From assembly GCA_947630975.1 (NCBI GenBank), contig CANRJP010000014.1, positions 1 to 39,870 on the forward strand: a DNA stretch of 39,870 nt, in the 5' to 3' direction. Positions within the stretch are counted from its first letter, which is position 1. Each line of letters starts with the position of its first letter. A program made the translations under genes and the position numbers. The notes under the pieces were generated by a model, which saw only the letters and a program-made list of their open reading frames with translations, had not been told where the DNA came from and searched no databases. Origin of the DNA: an uncultured Clostridia bacterium. Lineage in GTDB: Bacteria > Bacillota > Clostridia > UMGS1883. Shown one piece after another: positions 6,784-13,749 of this stretch.

Positions 6784-7854
6784 TCACATCACCTTGATCT
6801 CGGCGGGGGTCTTTGTCAGACAAACGGCCCCGTCCGGCGTGATAACCGCGGTGTCGGTGATCCTGACGCCGCCGTAGCCTCCCCTGTAAGCGCCCACGCC
6901 GACGCTCACCGTCATATTGGTACACAGCGTGTCCGAGCTTTGAAGGCTGATCTTGGGCAGCTCCCGATCCGAAAGGCCCACCCCGTGGCCCACACAGTGG
7001 AGATACCCGTCGCCGCAGCCCTTTTCCGTCAGGACGGCTCTGGCTCTGGCGTCCACATTGCGGCAGGGATTGCCCGTCCTTGCCTCGGCCAGCACCTCGT
7101 TCCGGGCGCTCAGCACGGCTCCGTACATATTCCGCGCTCCCTCGTCGGCGCTGCCCATGAAATAGGTTCGGCTGCAATCGGTGCAGTAGCCCTTGTATAT
7201 TATACCCATATTTACCACGACTATGTCGCCGAAGGCTATTTCCTTGGGAGCCGGATTGGCGGAGGGCATGGCCGTCCGCACTCCCGAAACTATCACGGGA
7301 GGAAAGGCGAAGCCATCGGCGTCAAGGGATCTGAAGTGCATTTCGGCCTTCAGCGCCAGCTCCTTTTCGGTGACGCCCACTCTGAGCAGCTGCTCCACTC
7401 GGGCCATGCCGTCGTCGGTTATTCTGGCGGCCTCGGTGAGGATCTCTATCTCGGACCGATCCTTGACCGCCCGAAGTCGGAGCATAACGTCCCCGGCGGG
7501 TATGAGCTCCTCATAGCGCAGCCGCTTTTCCAGAGAACGGAACTGATTGACGGTAAAATAGTGATCCTCATAGATTATTCTCTTGACCCCGTCGCTGATG
7601 ATGGAGTCGTTGATGCTGTTATAAAGTCCGCCGGTGGTGCTGACTATGTTGTAATCTCTGGTCTCCATGGCGGCCTGAAGGGCGTAGCGCGGCTCCACAA
7701 AGAGGGTGCGGCCCTTTTCGGTGATGAGGATAGCGCCGGTGTCGCCGGTGAAGCCGCTCAAAAAGATGCGGTTCTCCCGGGACGCGATGAGCACGGCGTC
7801 CGCTCCCCGGGCGCTCATTGCGGCCAAAAGCCGCTCCACTCTTTCCTCATACAT
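6784..7854 (-). CDS. M24-family aminopeptidase P-like protein, metal site degenerate
   Basis: 356 residues with the full Xaa-Pro aminopeptidase layout: a creatinase N-terminal domain (~1-125) and a pita-bread M24 domain (~130-350). Of the five metal ligands of PepP/YqhT-type enzymes, only Asp226 (TDCSRT) and His290 (GHGVGL) remain. The first Asp is Asn215 (VVVNMG instead of VDFG). The Glu of TVEPG is Gly319 (SVGVGAY), and the Glu of GVRIED is Thr333 (GVRITD). The second catalytic His is Arg. It is therefore probably not a normal dinuclear aminopeptidase. I start it at ATG 7854 (GGAGGG upstream); the ATG overlaps the end of aroQ. The aroQ-M24-efp order is common in Firmicutes, with an active peptidase. 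Confidence 0.85.
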   Translation of the reverse strand: MYEERVERLLAAMSARGADAVLIASRENRIFLSGFTGDTGAILITEKGRTLFVEPRYALQAAMETRDYNIVSTTGGLYNSINDSIISDGVKRIIYEDHYFTVNQFRSLEKRLRYEELIPAGDVMLRLRAVKDRSEIEILTEAARITDDGMARVEQLLRVGVTEKELALKAEMHFRSLDADGFAFPPVIVSGVRTAMPSANPAPKEIAFGDIVVVNMGIIYKGYCTDCSRTYFMGSADEGARNMYGAVLSARNEVLAEARTGNPCRNVDARARAVLTEKGCGDGYLHCVGHGVGLSDRELPKISLQSSDTLCTNMTVSVGVGAYRGGYGGVRITDTAVITPDGAVCLTKTPAEIKVM

Positions 7855-8299
7855 GGCTTCTTCCCTCCAGATAGTCAACTAATCTTTCCACGCCCACGGC
7901 GTAGCTCTCCTTGCCCAGGCCCGCCACCTGGCCGATGCAGTAGGGCAGGATCACGCTCTTGCGGCGGAAGCTCTCCCTGCTGTGAATGTCGGACATATGT
8001 ATCTCTATTGTGGGTATGGCCACGGCGCTGACGGCGTCGGCCACGGCGTAGCTGTAATGGGTAAAGGCGGCGGGGTTCATGACGATGCCGTCAACCTTGC
8101 CGTAGGCCTCGTGTATTTTCTCCACCACGGCCCCCTCGTAATTCGACTGGAAGCATTCGCACTCGTAGCCCAGCTCCCGTGCCCGTTCCACGGTCAAATT
8201 CTCTATGGTCCCGAGGGTGTCGCTGCCGTAAATTTCCGGCTGGCGTATGCCCAGCATATTCATGTTGGGCCCGTTTATCAAAAGCAGTTTTTTGCGCAT
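7847..8299 (-). CDS. aroQ: Type II 3-dehydroquinate dehydratase
   Basis: About 150 residues, typical of the dodecameric type II enzyme that converts 3-dehydroquinate to 3-dehydroshikimate in aromatic amino acid synthesis. Conserved elements are LLINGPNMNMLGIRQPEIYG (catalytic Arg and Tyr in the lid), CFQSNYEG, NPAAFTHYS, and EIHMSDIHSRE with the catalytic His. An ATG at 8308 touches the ribosome site, so the second ATG (8299), nine bases past AAAAGGA, is the better start. The stop codon overlaps the start of the M24 gene. Confidence 0.96.
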   Translation of the reverse strand: MRKKLLLINGPNMNMLGIRQPEIYGSDTLGTIENLTVERARELGYECECFQSNYEGAVVEKIHEAYGKVDGIVMNPAAFTHYSYAVADAVSAVAIPTIEIHMSDIHSRESFRRKSVILPYCIGQVAGLGKESYAVGVERLVDYLEGRSHV

Positions 8300-8431
8300 T
8301 GGTCTCATTCCTTTTCCGACTGTTTATATTTCTTTATATCATATTTTACACTGTATTGTATACAATTCTAAAACAAATTTGTAAATAATTTATTAATAAT
8401 TTCAATATTTTCGCGGTGATGAATTTTTCTC

Positions 8432-8460
8432 TTGAAATCCGGCCCGAAATCTGGTAGAAT
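8432..8460 (+). promoter_or_regulatory. Promoter of rodA
   Basis: TTGAAA (8432-8437) and TAGAAT (8455-8460) are 17 bp apart, about 65 bp before the rodA start. The aroQ operon diverges from the same intergenic region. Confidence 0.75.
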
Positions 8461-8523
8461 AACTGTATAAATACCGCTCACAGACAAACCGGCGCCGCCG
8501 CGGGCGGCAGATAGGAGACCGAC

Positions 8524-9630
8524 ATGAAAAAAGGGCTTTTTTCCGACACCGTGGATCATCCGCTGTTAATATATGTAATAATCACCTCTCTGCTGGGCAT
8601 AGCGGCGGTCAACAGCGCCACGGCCAGCATCGAGCACCACTACCGTTTCGTCATAGTGCAGTCGGCGGCCTTTCTGCTGGGAATGGCGGCCATGACGGCG
8701 CTGACGTTTTTCAACTATAAATATCTCTACAAATTGAGGTTCGTTTTCTTCGGTCTGGCGGTAGCCCTGCTGGCGGCGGTGCTGGCGGTGGGCAAGATAA
8801 GGGGCGGCACTCAGGGCTGGATAGCCCTCGGCCCGGTCAACCTCCAGCCCGCCGAAGTCACAAAGCTGTGCTTCATCATCACCATGGCCTGTCACCTGAC
8901 AAAGGTGAAGGATAAAATCAACCGGCCCCTGACGCTGCTCCTGCTGCTGGTCCATCTTTGCGTATACGTGGGCCTTATCCTCATGCAGCCGGACTTCGGC
9001 ACCGCCATGGTCTTTGTCGTCATTTTCTGCGCGGGTCTGTTTTTCGCCGGAATAAGTCTTAAGTACGTGTTCGGCGCCCTTGGGGCGGCGGCGGTGGCGT
9101 CGCCTGTGATATGGTTCCTGCTGGAGCCTCACCAGAAGAACCGCATTCTCAGCTTTCTCGACCCGGAGAGCGACCCCACCGGCACGGGCTATCATGTGCT
9201 CCAGTCCAAGCTTGCCATCGGCAGCGGCCAGATCCTGGGCCGGGGCTATCTGAAAGGGCCTCAGACCCAATTCGGTTATCTGCCGGAGCGCCAGACGGAC
9301 TTCATCTTCTCCTCCATAGGGGAGGAATTCGGCTTTCTGGGCTGCGCGGTGATAACCGTCCTCCTCTTTCTCATAATATACCGCTGTTTCAGGGACGCCA
9401 TGGAAAGCGAGCACGAGCCCCTCGGTATGTTTATCTGTGTGGGGGTTGGGGCCATGATGTTCTTCCACACCTTCGAGAACATAGGTATGTGTCTGGGGCT
9501 CATGCCCATCACCGGCATCCCCCTGCCCTTTGTGAGCTACGGCGGCAGCAGTATGCTCACCTGCTGCGCCGCCGTGGGACTGGTTCAGAGCGTCGTCACA
9601 CGGCGGCGGAGGACGAAGTTCGATATATAA
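8524..9630 (+). CDS. rodA: SEDS peptidoglycan glycosyltransferase, RodA type
   Basis: 368 residues with about ten membrane segments. SEDS hallmarks are in order: GTQGWIALGPVNLQPAE, LMQPDFGTAMV, a large outer loop with PERQTDFIFSSIGEE (Asp259 matches the catalytic Asp), and GIPLPFVSYGGSS near the end. SEDS proteins polymerise lipid II together with a class B PBP. I call RodA rather than FtsW because of its length and the GTQGW/QPAE form; no PBP2 or mre gene is adjacent. TAGGAGA precedes the ATG. The heptad repeat begins six bases after the stop. Confidence 0.9.
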   Translation: MKKGLFSDTVDHPLLIYVIITSLLGIAAVNSATASIEHHYRFVIVQSAAFLLGMAAMTALTFFNYKYLYKLRFVFFGLAVALLAAVLAVGKIRGGTQGWIALGPVNLQPAEVTKLCFIITMACHLTKVKDKINRPLTLLLLLVHLCVYVGLILMQPDFGTAMVFVVIFCAGLFFAGISLKYVFGALGAAAVASPVIWFLLEPHQKNRILSFLDPESDPTGTGYHVLQSKLAIGSGQILGRGYLKGPQTQFGYLPERQTDFIFSSIGEEFGFLGCAVITVLLFLIIYRCFRDAMESEHEPLGMFICVGVGAMMFFHTFENIGMCLGLMPITGIPLPFVSYGGSSMLTCCAAVGLVQSVVTRRRRTKFDI

Positions 9631-9635
9631 AGCAA

Positions 9636-9880
9636 ATTAGGAATGAGGAGTGAGGAATGAGGAATACTGACGGGGCAGATACGGCGTTTGTCATTGATAG
9701 TGTAACTGACGTAATAAGCATAAATGACAAAAACCGGTGCGCCGCTATACTTTTTATGTAACCTTTCCTCCGTAGGGGCGCCCATCGGGCGTCCGCAATC
9801 AAACGTTTGCAGCGGCAACGGCAAACGAAATTATAACTGCGCGTCAATATTCCTCATTCCTCACTCCTAATTCCTCATTT
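9636..9880. repeat. Complete heptad-flanked dispersed repeat
   Basis: Heptads (ATTAGGAATGAGGAG...) at the left are mirrored by heptads at the right (ATTCCTCATTCC...). The body starts TACTGACGGGGCAG (9664) and ends with the degenerate complement ACTGCGCGTCAATA. It contains CGTAGGGGCGCCCATCGGGC. It fills the whole rodA-AEC gap, so no separate promoter for the next gene is apparent outside it. Confidence 0.8.
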
Positions 9881-9889
9881 TAACACGGG

Positions 9890-10825
9890 TTGGTGTTCAC
9901 TTTGTCAGTAATTTACTCAAAAATATTTTATCTGGGCCTGATGATAGTTATCGGCTTTGTCTGCGAAAAGACCGGATATGTGGAAAACATCTGCGACAGA
10001 ACCGGCAAGCTCATCAAAAACGTGACCCTGCCGCTGATGGTGCTCACCAGCGTCACAAGCCAGACCCTGAGCCGCGGGGTCATCGGCGAGGCGGGCATCG
10101 TGGCGGCCTTCGCCTTTGGCGTAATGGCCTTTCTGGCGCTGTCGGGGCTGGTCACGGCCCGGCTGTTCCGGCTGAGCGAAAGAGAAAGACCGGTTCACGT
10201 CTATCTGGGCATCTTCGGCAACGTGATTTTTCTCTGCTACCCGCTTGTTCAGGCGGTATTTGGCGATCGGGCCATACTTTTCGCCGCCTTTTACGCCATA
10301 GCCAACGACTCCATGCTCTGGACCGTGGGCGTGGCCGGGGTCAGCGGCGAAAAGGGCATAGAAAAGCTGAAGCATCTGGTGAACCCCTGCACGGTGTTTT
10401 TCACCGCCGCGCTGATAATGCTGTTTTTGGGGCTGCGTCTGCCGTCGGCAATACACGAGGTGTTCGCCACGGTTGGCTCCGCCACAACTCCGCTGTCCAT
10501 GCTGTTCATAGGGGCGACACTCAGCGGCATCAGCTTCGCCGGCGCCCTGAAAAAGCCCCAGATATACATACTGAGCGTCATGAAAATGCTGGTGGCTCCC
10601 ACGCTGGTCATGCTCATTATACGGGCGCTGAGCCTGCCTCTGAGCGGCGCCGCCGCCGGAGCCCTCATCTTCGAGGTTGCCATGCCGTGCCAGACCATTT
10701 TTGCCGTTATAGCGGCGGAATACAAGCTGGACTCGGCCTACGCGGCGGAGATAATATTCATAACGACTGCCTTTTCCGCCGTAAGCCTGCCCATAGTTTA
10801 CAAGCTGATGGAACTCATTCTTTAG
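9890..10825 (+). CDS. AEC-family (auxin efflux carrier-type) transporter
   Basis: 311 residues with about ten hydrophobic segments in two inverted halves, the AEC/BASS-like fold. Typical elements are an N-terminal IFYLGLMIVIGF, VTLPLMVLTSV, FGNVIFLCYPL, TPLSMLFIGATLSG and a C-terminal EVAMPCQTIFAVIAAEY. Bacterial members export or take up small organic anions such as malate; the substrate here is unknown. The start is uncertain: TTG 9890, GTG 9893 and TTG 9902 are all possible and none has a clear ribosome site. The S24-like gene follows after 13 bp, so they are probably co-transcribed. Confidence 0.85.
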   Translation: MVFTLSVIYSKIFYLGLMIVIGFVCEKTGYVENICDRTGKLIKNVTLPLMVLTSVTSQTLSRGVIGEAGIVAAFAFGVMAFLALSGLVTARLFRLSERERPVHVYLGIFGNVIFLCYPLVQAVFGDRAILFAAFYAIANDSMLWTVGVAGVSGEKGIEKLKHLVNPCTVFFTAALIMLFLGLRLPSAIHEVFATVGSATTPLSMLFIGATLSGISFAGALKKPQIYILSVMKMLVAPTLVMLIIRALSLPLSGAAAGALIFEVAMPCQTIFAVIAAEYKLDSAYAAEIIFITTAFSAVSLPIVYKLMELIL

Positions 10826-10838
10826 GGGGGACCGCTTC

Positions 10839-11480
10839 GTGAAATACGACATAAGAACATCACGGCTCTGGGCACGGCTTCACGGCATAGCGAAGGAGCA
10901 GGGTCTGCGGATGGAGGAACTGGACGCCCGGCTCTGTCTGGCTCCCGGCACTCTGGAGGTCATGGAGGAGTACGGCATTATCCCCGAGGGCGAGGTGCTC
11001 GTCAGGCTCCGGCGCTATCTGGGCGCACGGGCGGCGGACATGACCCGGGCCGACGAGAGCACCCTCCCTCTGGAAACTTCGCGGGATCTGTTTATATTGC
11101 ATGAGATCAAGCCCGAGGAGATGCTGTACAGTCCGGAGAATATCGCCGACAAAAAAATAATAGAATGCGATCCCGACGACGACCGGGAATACGTGGGCTG
11201 GATAGCCCGGGACGACTCCATGCGGCTGGCCCGCATAAACAAGGGTGACATGGTTGTGGTACGCCGTCAGGGCATAGCCCAAAACGGCGAAATTGTGCTG
11301 ATCAGCTTGGACGGCGAGACCGTGCTGCGCCGCTACTTTCGGTTCAAAGACCTGGTCTGGGCGGAGACCGCCGGCCGCGCCAACGACGGAAAGCACCTTG
11401 TTATCGAAAACATTCACGAGCCGTCGCCCCGAATAAAGGTATGGGGCAAGGTGATCTCCGTCATGCACGTTTTTAATTAA
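10839..11480 (+). CDS. HTH/S24 (LexA/CI-like) regulator with altered catalytic dyad
   Basis: 213 residues. The N-terminal ~70 residues are helical and look like a divergent HTH (LHGIAKEQGLRMEELDARL...). The C-terminal part matches the S24 LexA/CI fold: the Ser127 motif RDDSMRLARINKGDMVVV, NGEIVLISLDGE and TVLRRYFRF. In self-cleaving members the second motif has Lys (TVKR); here the aligned residue is Arg164, so autocleavage is doubtful. It starts at GTG 10839 behind AGGGGGGA, 13 bp after the transporter gene. Confidence 0.75.
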   Translation: MKYDIRTSRLWARLHGIAKEQGLRMEELDARLCLAPGTLEVMEEYGIIPEGEVLVRLRRYLGARAADMTRADESTLPLETSRDLFILHEIKPEEMLYSPENIADKKIIECDPDDDREYVGWIARDDSMRLARINKGDMVVVRRQGIAQNGEIVLISLDGETVLRRYFRFKDLVWAETAGRANDGKHLVIENIHEPSPRIKVWGKVISVMHVFN

Positions 11481-11493
11481 CCGCGAAGCGGTA

Positions 11494-11521
11494 ATATTTT
11501 TCCGCCTCCCCGGCATATAAT
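11494..11521 (+). promoter_or_regulatory. Candidate sigma-E promoter of yabP
   Basis: ATATT (11494-11498), 15 bp, then CATATAAT (11514-11521) resemble the mother-cell sigma-E consensus (ATATT, 13-15 bp, CATACANT). That fits yabP, a sporulation gene of the sigma-E regulon in B. subtilis. Confidence 0.5.
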
Positions 11522-11544
11522 AGTAAGGCTGAGGGGGTGTTTTT

Positions 11545-11799
11545 GTGTCCGAATACGGAAATCTAATACTTGAAAACCGGGAAAAGCTCTGCGTTTCGGC
11601 GGTGACCGACGTAGAGAGCTATGACGACCGGAAAATCGTGTTGAGGATAGGCGACGAGCGGCTGACGGTCACCGGCAGCGGGCTGAGGCTCAATCAGGTG
11701 AACGTGGAGGACGGAGAGGCCGCCGTGGCCGGTCTGATAGACGGCTGTGCCTATTCCCGGCCGGCCAAAGGCTCGTTCTGGGGGCGCCTTACGAAATGA
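11545..11799 (+). CDS. yabP: Sporulation protein YabP
   Basis: 84 residues; a YabP/YqfC-type small beta-rich protein (ILENREKLCVSAVTDVESYDD, VLRIGDERLTVTGSGLRLNQVNVEDGEA). YabP/YqfC proteins act in the mother cell during sporulation in some Clostridia and Bacilli. It starts at GTG 11545 after GAGGGGG. The stop overlaps the yabQ start (ATGA), so translation is coupled. Confidence 0.93.
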   Translation: MSEYGNLILENREKLCVSAVTDVESYDDRKIVLRIGDERLTVTGSGLRLNQVNVEDGEAAVAGLIDGCAYSRPAKGSFWGRLTK

Positions 11800-12281
11800 C
11801 GGTGTCCACCGGCGTCCAGCTCATGTCCCTGCTTTTGGGGCTGCTGACCGGAGGGGCCTGCGGTGCGCTGGCTTCGGTGATGAACGCCGTACGGGAACGG
11901 CTCCGCTTCGGCCGGGGACTGTCCATGCTCTGGGATCTGCTGTTCTGGCTCCTGTCCGGCCTTACGGCGGTATGGGCGGATCTGCGTTTCGGTGAAGAAT
12001 CCGTCCGCGGGCTCCAGCTTGTCACGGCGGTCTGCGGCCTTGTGCTCTATGTGCTGATTTTGGGCCGGCCCACCGAATGGGCCGCCGGTCTGGTGCTCAA
12101 GGGCTTGGGCATCGCCCTCTCGCCGGTGTTTTTTCTGGGCCGGGGGCTGGGGCTGTATCTGGGCGCGTGGGCGGGAAAGGCGCACGCTCTCGGCGGCCTT
12201 ATCCGCCGAAGGCTCCGCCGCCGTGCTTCCGCCGGCAAAATTCGAAAAAAAATTCAAAAAAACTACAAAAAAATGCTTTAA
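11796..12281 (+). CDS. yabQ: Spore cortex protein YabQ
   Basis: 161 residues: an N-terminal half with about four membrane segments (MSLLLGLLTGGACGALAS, LLFWLLSGLTAVW, VCGLVLYVLILG), then a strongly basic tail (RRRLRRR...KIRKKIQKNYKK). YabQ localises to the outer forespore membrane and is needed for cortex formation in B. subtilis. It lies directly between yabP and divIC, as in Bacillus. Confidence 0.93.
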   Translation: MTVSTGVQLMSLLLGLLTGGACGALASVMNAVRERLRFGRGLSMLWDLLFWLLSGLTAVWADLRFGEESVRGLQLVTAVCGLVLYVLILGRPTEWAAGLVLKGLGIALSPVFFLGRGLGLYLGAWAGKAHALGGLIRRRLRRRASAGKIRKKIQKNYKKML

Positions 12282-12286
12282 AACCC

Positions 12287-12315
12287 TTTACAAAACAAAA
12301 AATTTGTTATATACT
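12287..12315 (+). promoter_or_regulatory. Promoter of divIC
   Basis: TTTACA (12287-12292) and TATACT (12310-12315) are 17 bp apart. It would allow vegetative expression of divIC and yabR apart from the sporulation genes upstream. Confidence 0.65.
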
Positions 12316-12424
12316 ATTATATGAGCGATTTTCCCGCTCTTGTCGGCGACCGCAATTTTCCTGACCGGGGCCGCCTTGACTCGGGGAACGGATCGGAGAA
12401 AAGGATCCGAGGGGAGTGATACCG

Positions 12425-12721
12425 ATGAGACTTTTTGGCAGACGCATATCGAAAAAACGTTTCCGCCGACTTTTGATCGGTGGCTTTACGAGTGTGTTTG
12501 TGGCGGTCTTTATTTTCATGGTATGCAGCACCTGGATTCACATTCTTCACGTGCGCCGCGACATCAGCCGGTGCAATGAGGCAATCGAGCTGAAGAAGAG
12601 CGAGCTCAGTCAGCTTAAACAAAAAAAGGCCTACTACGAAAGCGACGAGTTTTTCGAGGACGCCGTCCGCGGCGGCGGCTATGTGGGCGAGGATGAAACG
12701 GTTTTTGTTGTGACGAACTGA
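12425..12721 (+). CDS. divIC: Septum protein DivIC/FtsB
   Basis: 98 residues with a short basic cytoplasmic start, one membrane segment (~residues 18-37) and an extracellular coiled coil (EAIELKKSELSQLKQKKAYYES). It ends in the family motif DEFFEDAVRGGGYVGEDETVF. It works with FtsL and DivIB in the divisome. I choose ATG 12425 (GAGGGGAG nine bases upstream) over GTG 12416, which touches the ribosome site. Position after yabQ supports DivIC. Confidence 0.9.
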   Translation: MRLFGRRISKKRFRRLLIGGFTSVFVAVFIFMVCSTWIHILHVRRDISRCNEAIELKKSELSQLKQKKAYYESDEFFEDAVRGGGYVGEDETVFVVTN

Positions 12722-12759
12722 ATCGCTAATTTACATTTTGAAAGGGGTCTCGTACCTTT

Positions 12760-13170
12760 ATGGCTCTGGAAGTTGGAAGTATTGTGGAAGGCAAAGTTTC
12801 GGGCATTACGGGGTTTGGAGCCTTTGTGGATCTGCCCGATAAAAAAACGGGACTGGTACATATTTCCGAAATAGCCCGGGATTATGTGAAGGATGTGCAT
12901 GACCATCTCACAGTGGGGCAGACCGTCAAGGTCAAGATTTTGACCATGGAGCCCAACGGCAAGATAAGTCTGTCCATAAAGAAAGCTATAGAGCCAAAGC
13001 CCAGGAGCGCACCTTTTTCAGGCCGTCCCGCCGAGGTGACCTTTCCCGCTTCCTCAGGGGGCGCCGAGCTGTCCTTTGAGGACAAGATGGCGAAGTTCAA
13101 GCAGAGCAGCGACGAGCGTATGCTGGACATAAAGCGCAACGTGGAGTCCAGACGCGGAAGAAGAAAATAG
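12760..13170 (+). CDS. yabR: S1-domain RNA-binding protein (YabR-like)
   Basis: 136 residues: one S1 OB domain at 1-72 (VGSIVEGKVSGITGFGAFVDL, GLVHISEIA, GQTVKVKIL, KISLSIKKA), then a low-complexity linker and a basic tail (SSDERMLDIKRNVESRRGRRK). It probably binds RNA or ribosomes. The gene order yabP-yabQ-divIC-yabR is that of B. subtilis. Confidence 0.92.
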   Translation: MALEVGSIVEGKVSGITGFGAFVDLPDKKTGLVHISEIARDYVKDVHDHLTVGQTVKVKILTMEPNGKISLSIKKAIEPKPRSAPFSGRPAEVTFPASSGGAELSFEDKMAKFKQSSDERMLDIKRNVESRRGRRK

Positions 13171-13217
13171 AATTGGGCTGCCGCTGTGATGAAAAGTAAA
13201 ATTTTCAATTAAATCAC

Positions 13218-13246
13218 TTGACAAAGCAAAAAATATCATGTATAAT
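13218..13246 (+). promoter_or_regulatory. Promoter of orphan antisense RNA
   Basis: TTGACA (13218-13223) and TATAAT (13241-13246), 17 bp apart, identical in design to the antitoxin promoters of the modules. Confidence 0.85.
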
Positions 13247-13252
13247 AAAAAT

Positions 13253-13346
13253 AGATAGAGGCAAGCCCGTAAAACGGTTAGCCAAGGATGTTTGATGATT
13301 TCAAAAAATAACTGCCACACTTAGCTATGGGGGCAGTTATTTTTTT
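13253..13346 (+). ncRNA. Orphan antitoxin-type small RNA without a toxin partner
   Basis: It starts GATAGAGGCAAG...ACGGTTAGCC and ends at the same type of terminator (AAATAACTGCC...GGCAGTTATTTTTTT). On the opposite strand beyond the terminator there is no leader, ribosome site or peptide. Its 5' flank (AAAATTTTCAATTAAATCAC) equals that of module 1, so the two are close relatives. Confidence 0.65.
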
Positions 13347-13364
13347 GTGACGATAATGACGTTT

Positions 13365-13672
13365 GATAACGCCGCAACAAACGGATAAACGTGTATAAAA
13401 TTTATTTGTCGTTATTGTCATAATACGGCGCGGGGGATTTGATTGACAATTTCGTTCATCGTTGTTGCCGTAAACGATTGATTGCGGACGCCCGATGGGC
13501 GCCCCTACGGAGTAAAGGTTACGTTTACGGTTTTCGGTGCGCCGGGAGACTCGTCTCCTCGCCGCGCCCTACGGGTGTTTTGTCATTTTTAATTTACGGT
13601 ACACACACGCCAACGCCGTAAATGCCCCGCCGGTATTCCTAATTCCTCATTCCTAATTCCTAATTTTTAAAC
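13365..13672. repeat. Heptad-flanked dispersed repeat, left end diverged
   Basis: It carries GATGGGCGCCCCTACGG, a GGAGAC/GTCTCC palindrome (~13550-13561) and the right end AATGCCCCGCCGGTATTCC followed by heptads to 13670. No gene is supported here; an open frame of 60 codons is only repeat sequence. Confidence 0.75.
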
Positions 13673-13710
13673 ATTCCTCCAACAAGCTCGCATTGCTGTA
13701 ATCAAACAAG

Positions 13711-13749
13711 CCCCCTCGGTAATACATTTTACCAAGGGGGTTTTTATTT
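13711..13749 (+). promoter_or_regulatory. Terminator-like hairpin containing the ribosome site of the next gene
   Basis: CCCCCT-c-GGTAA (13711-13722) pairs with TTACC-a-AGGGGG (13729-13740), followed by TTTTTATTTT. The 3' arm AAGGGGG is also the only ribosome binding site for the TTG start at 13749. Folding would therefore block translation and could also terminate transcription. Confidence 0.6.

Noticed and set aside
9655-9880. Small frames in the heptad repeat after rodA
   Set aside because: They read the heptads as RNEE/SFLIP-like repeats that recur in every copy, have no ribosome sites and are not conserved as proteins.
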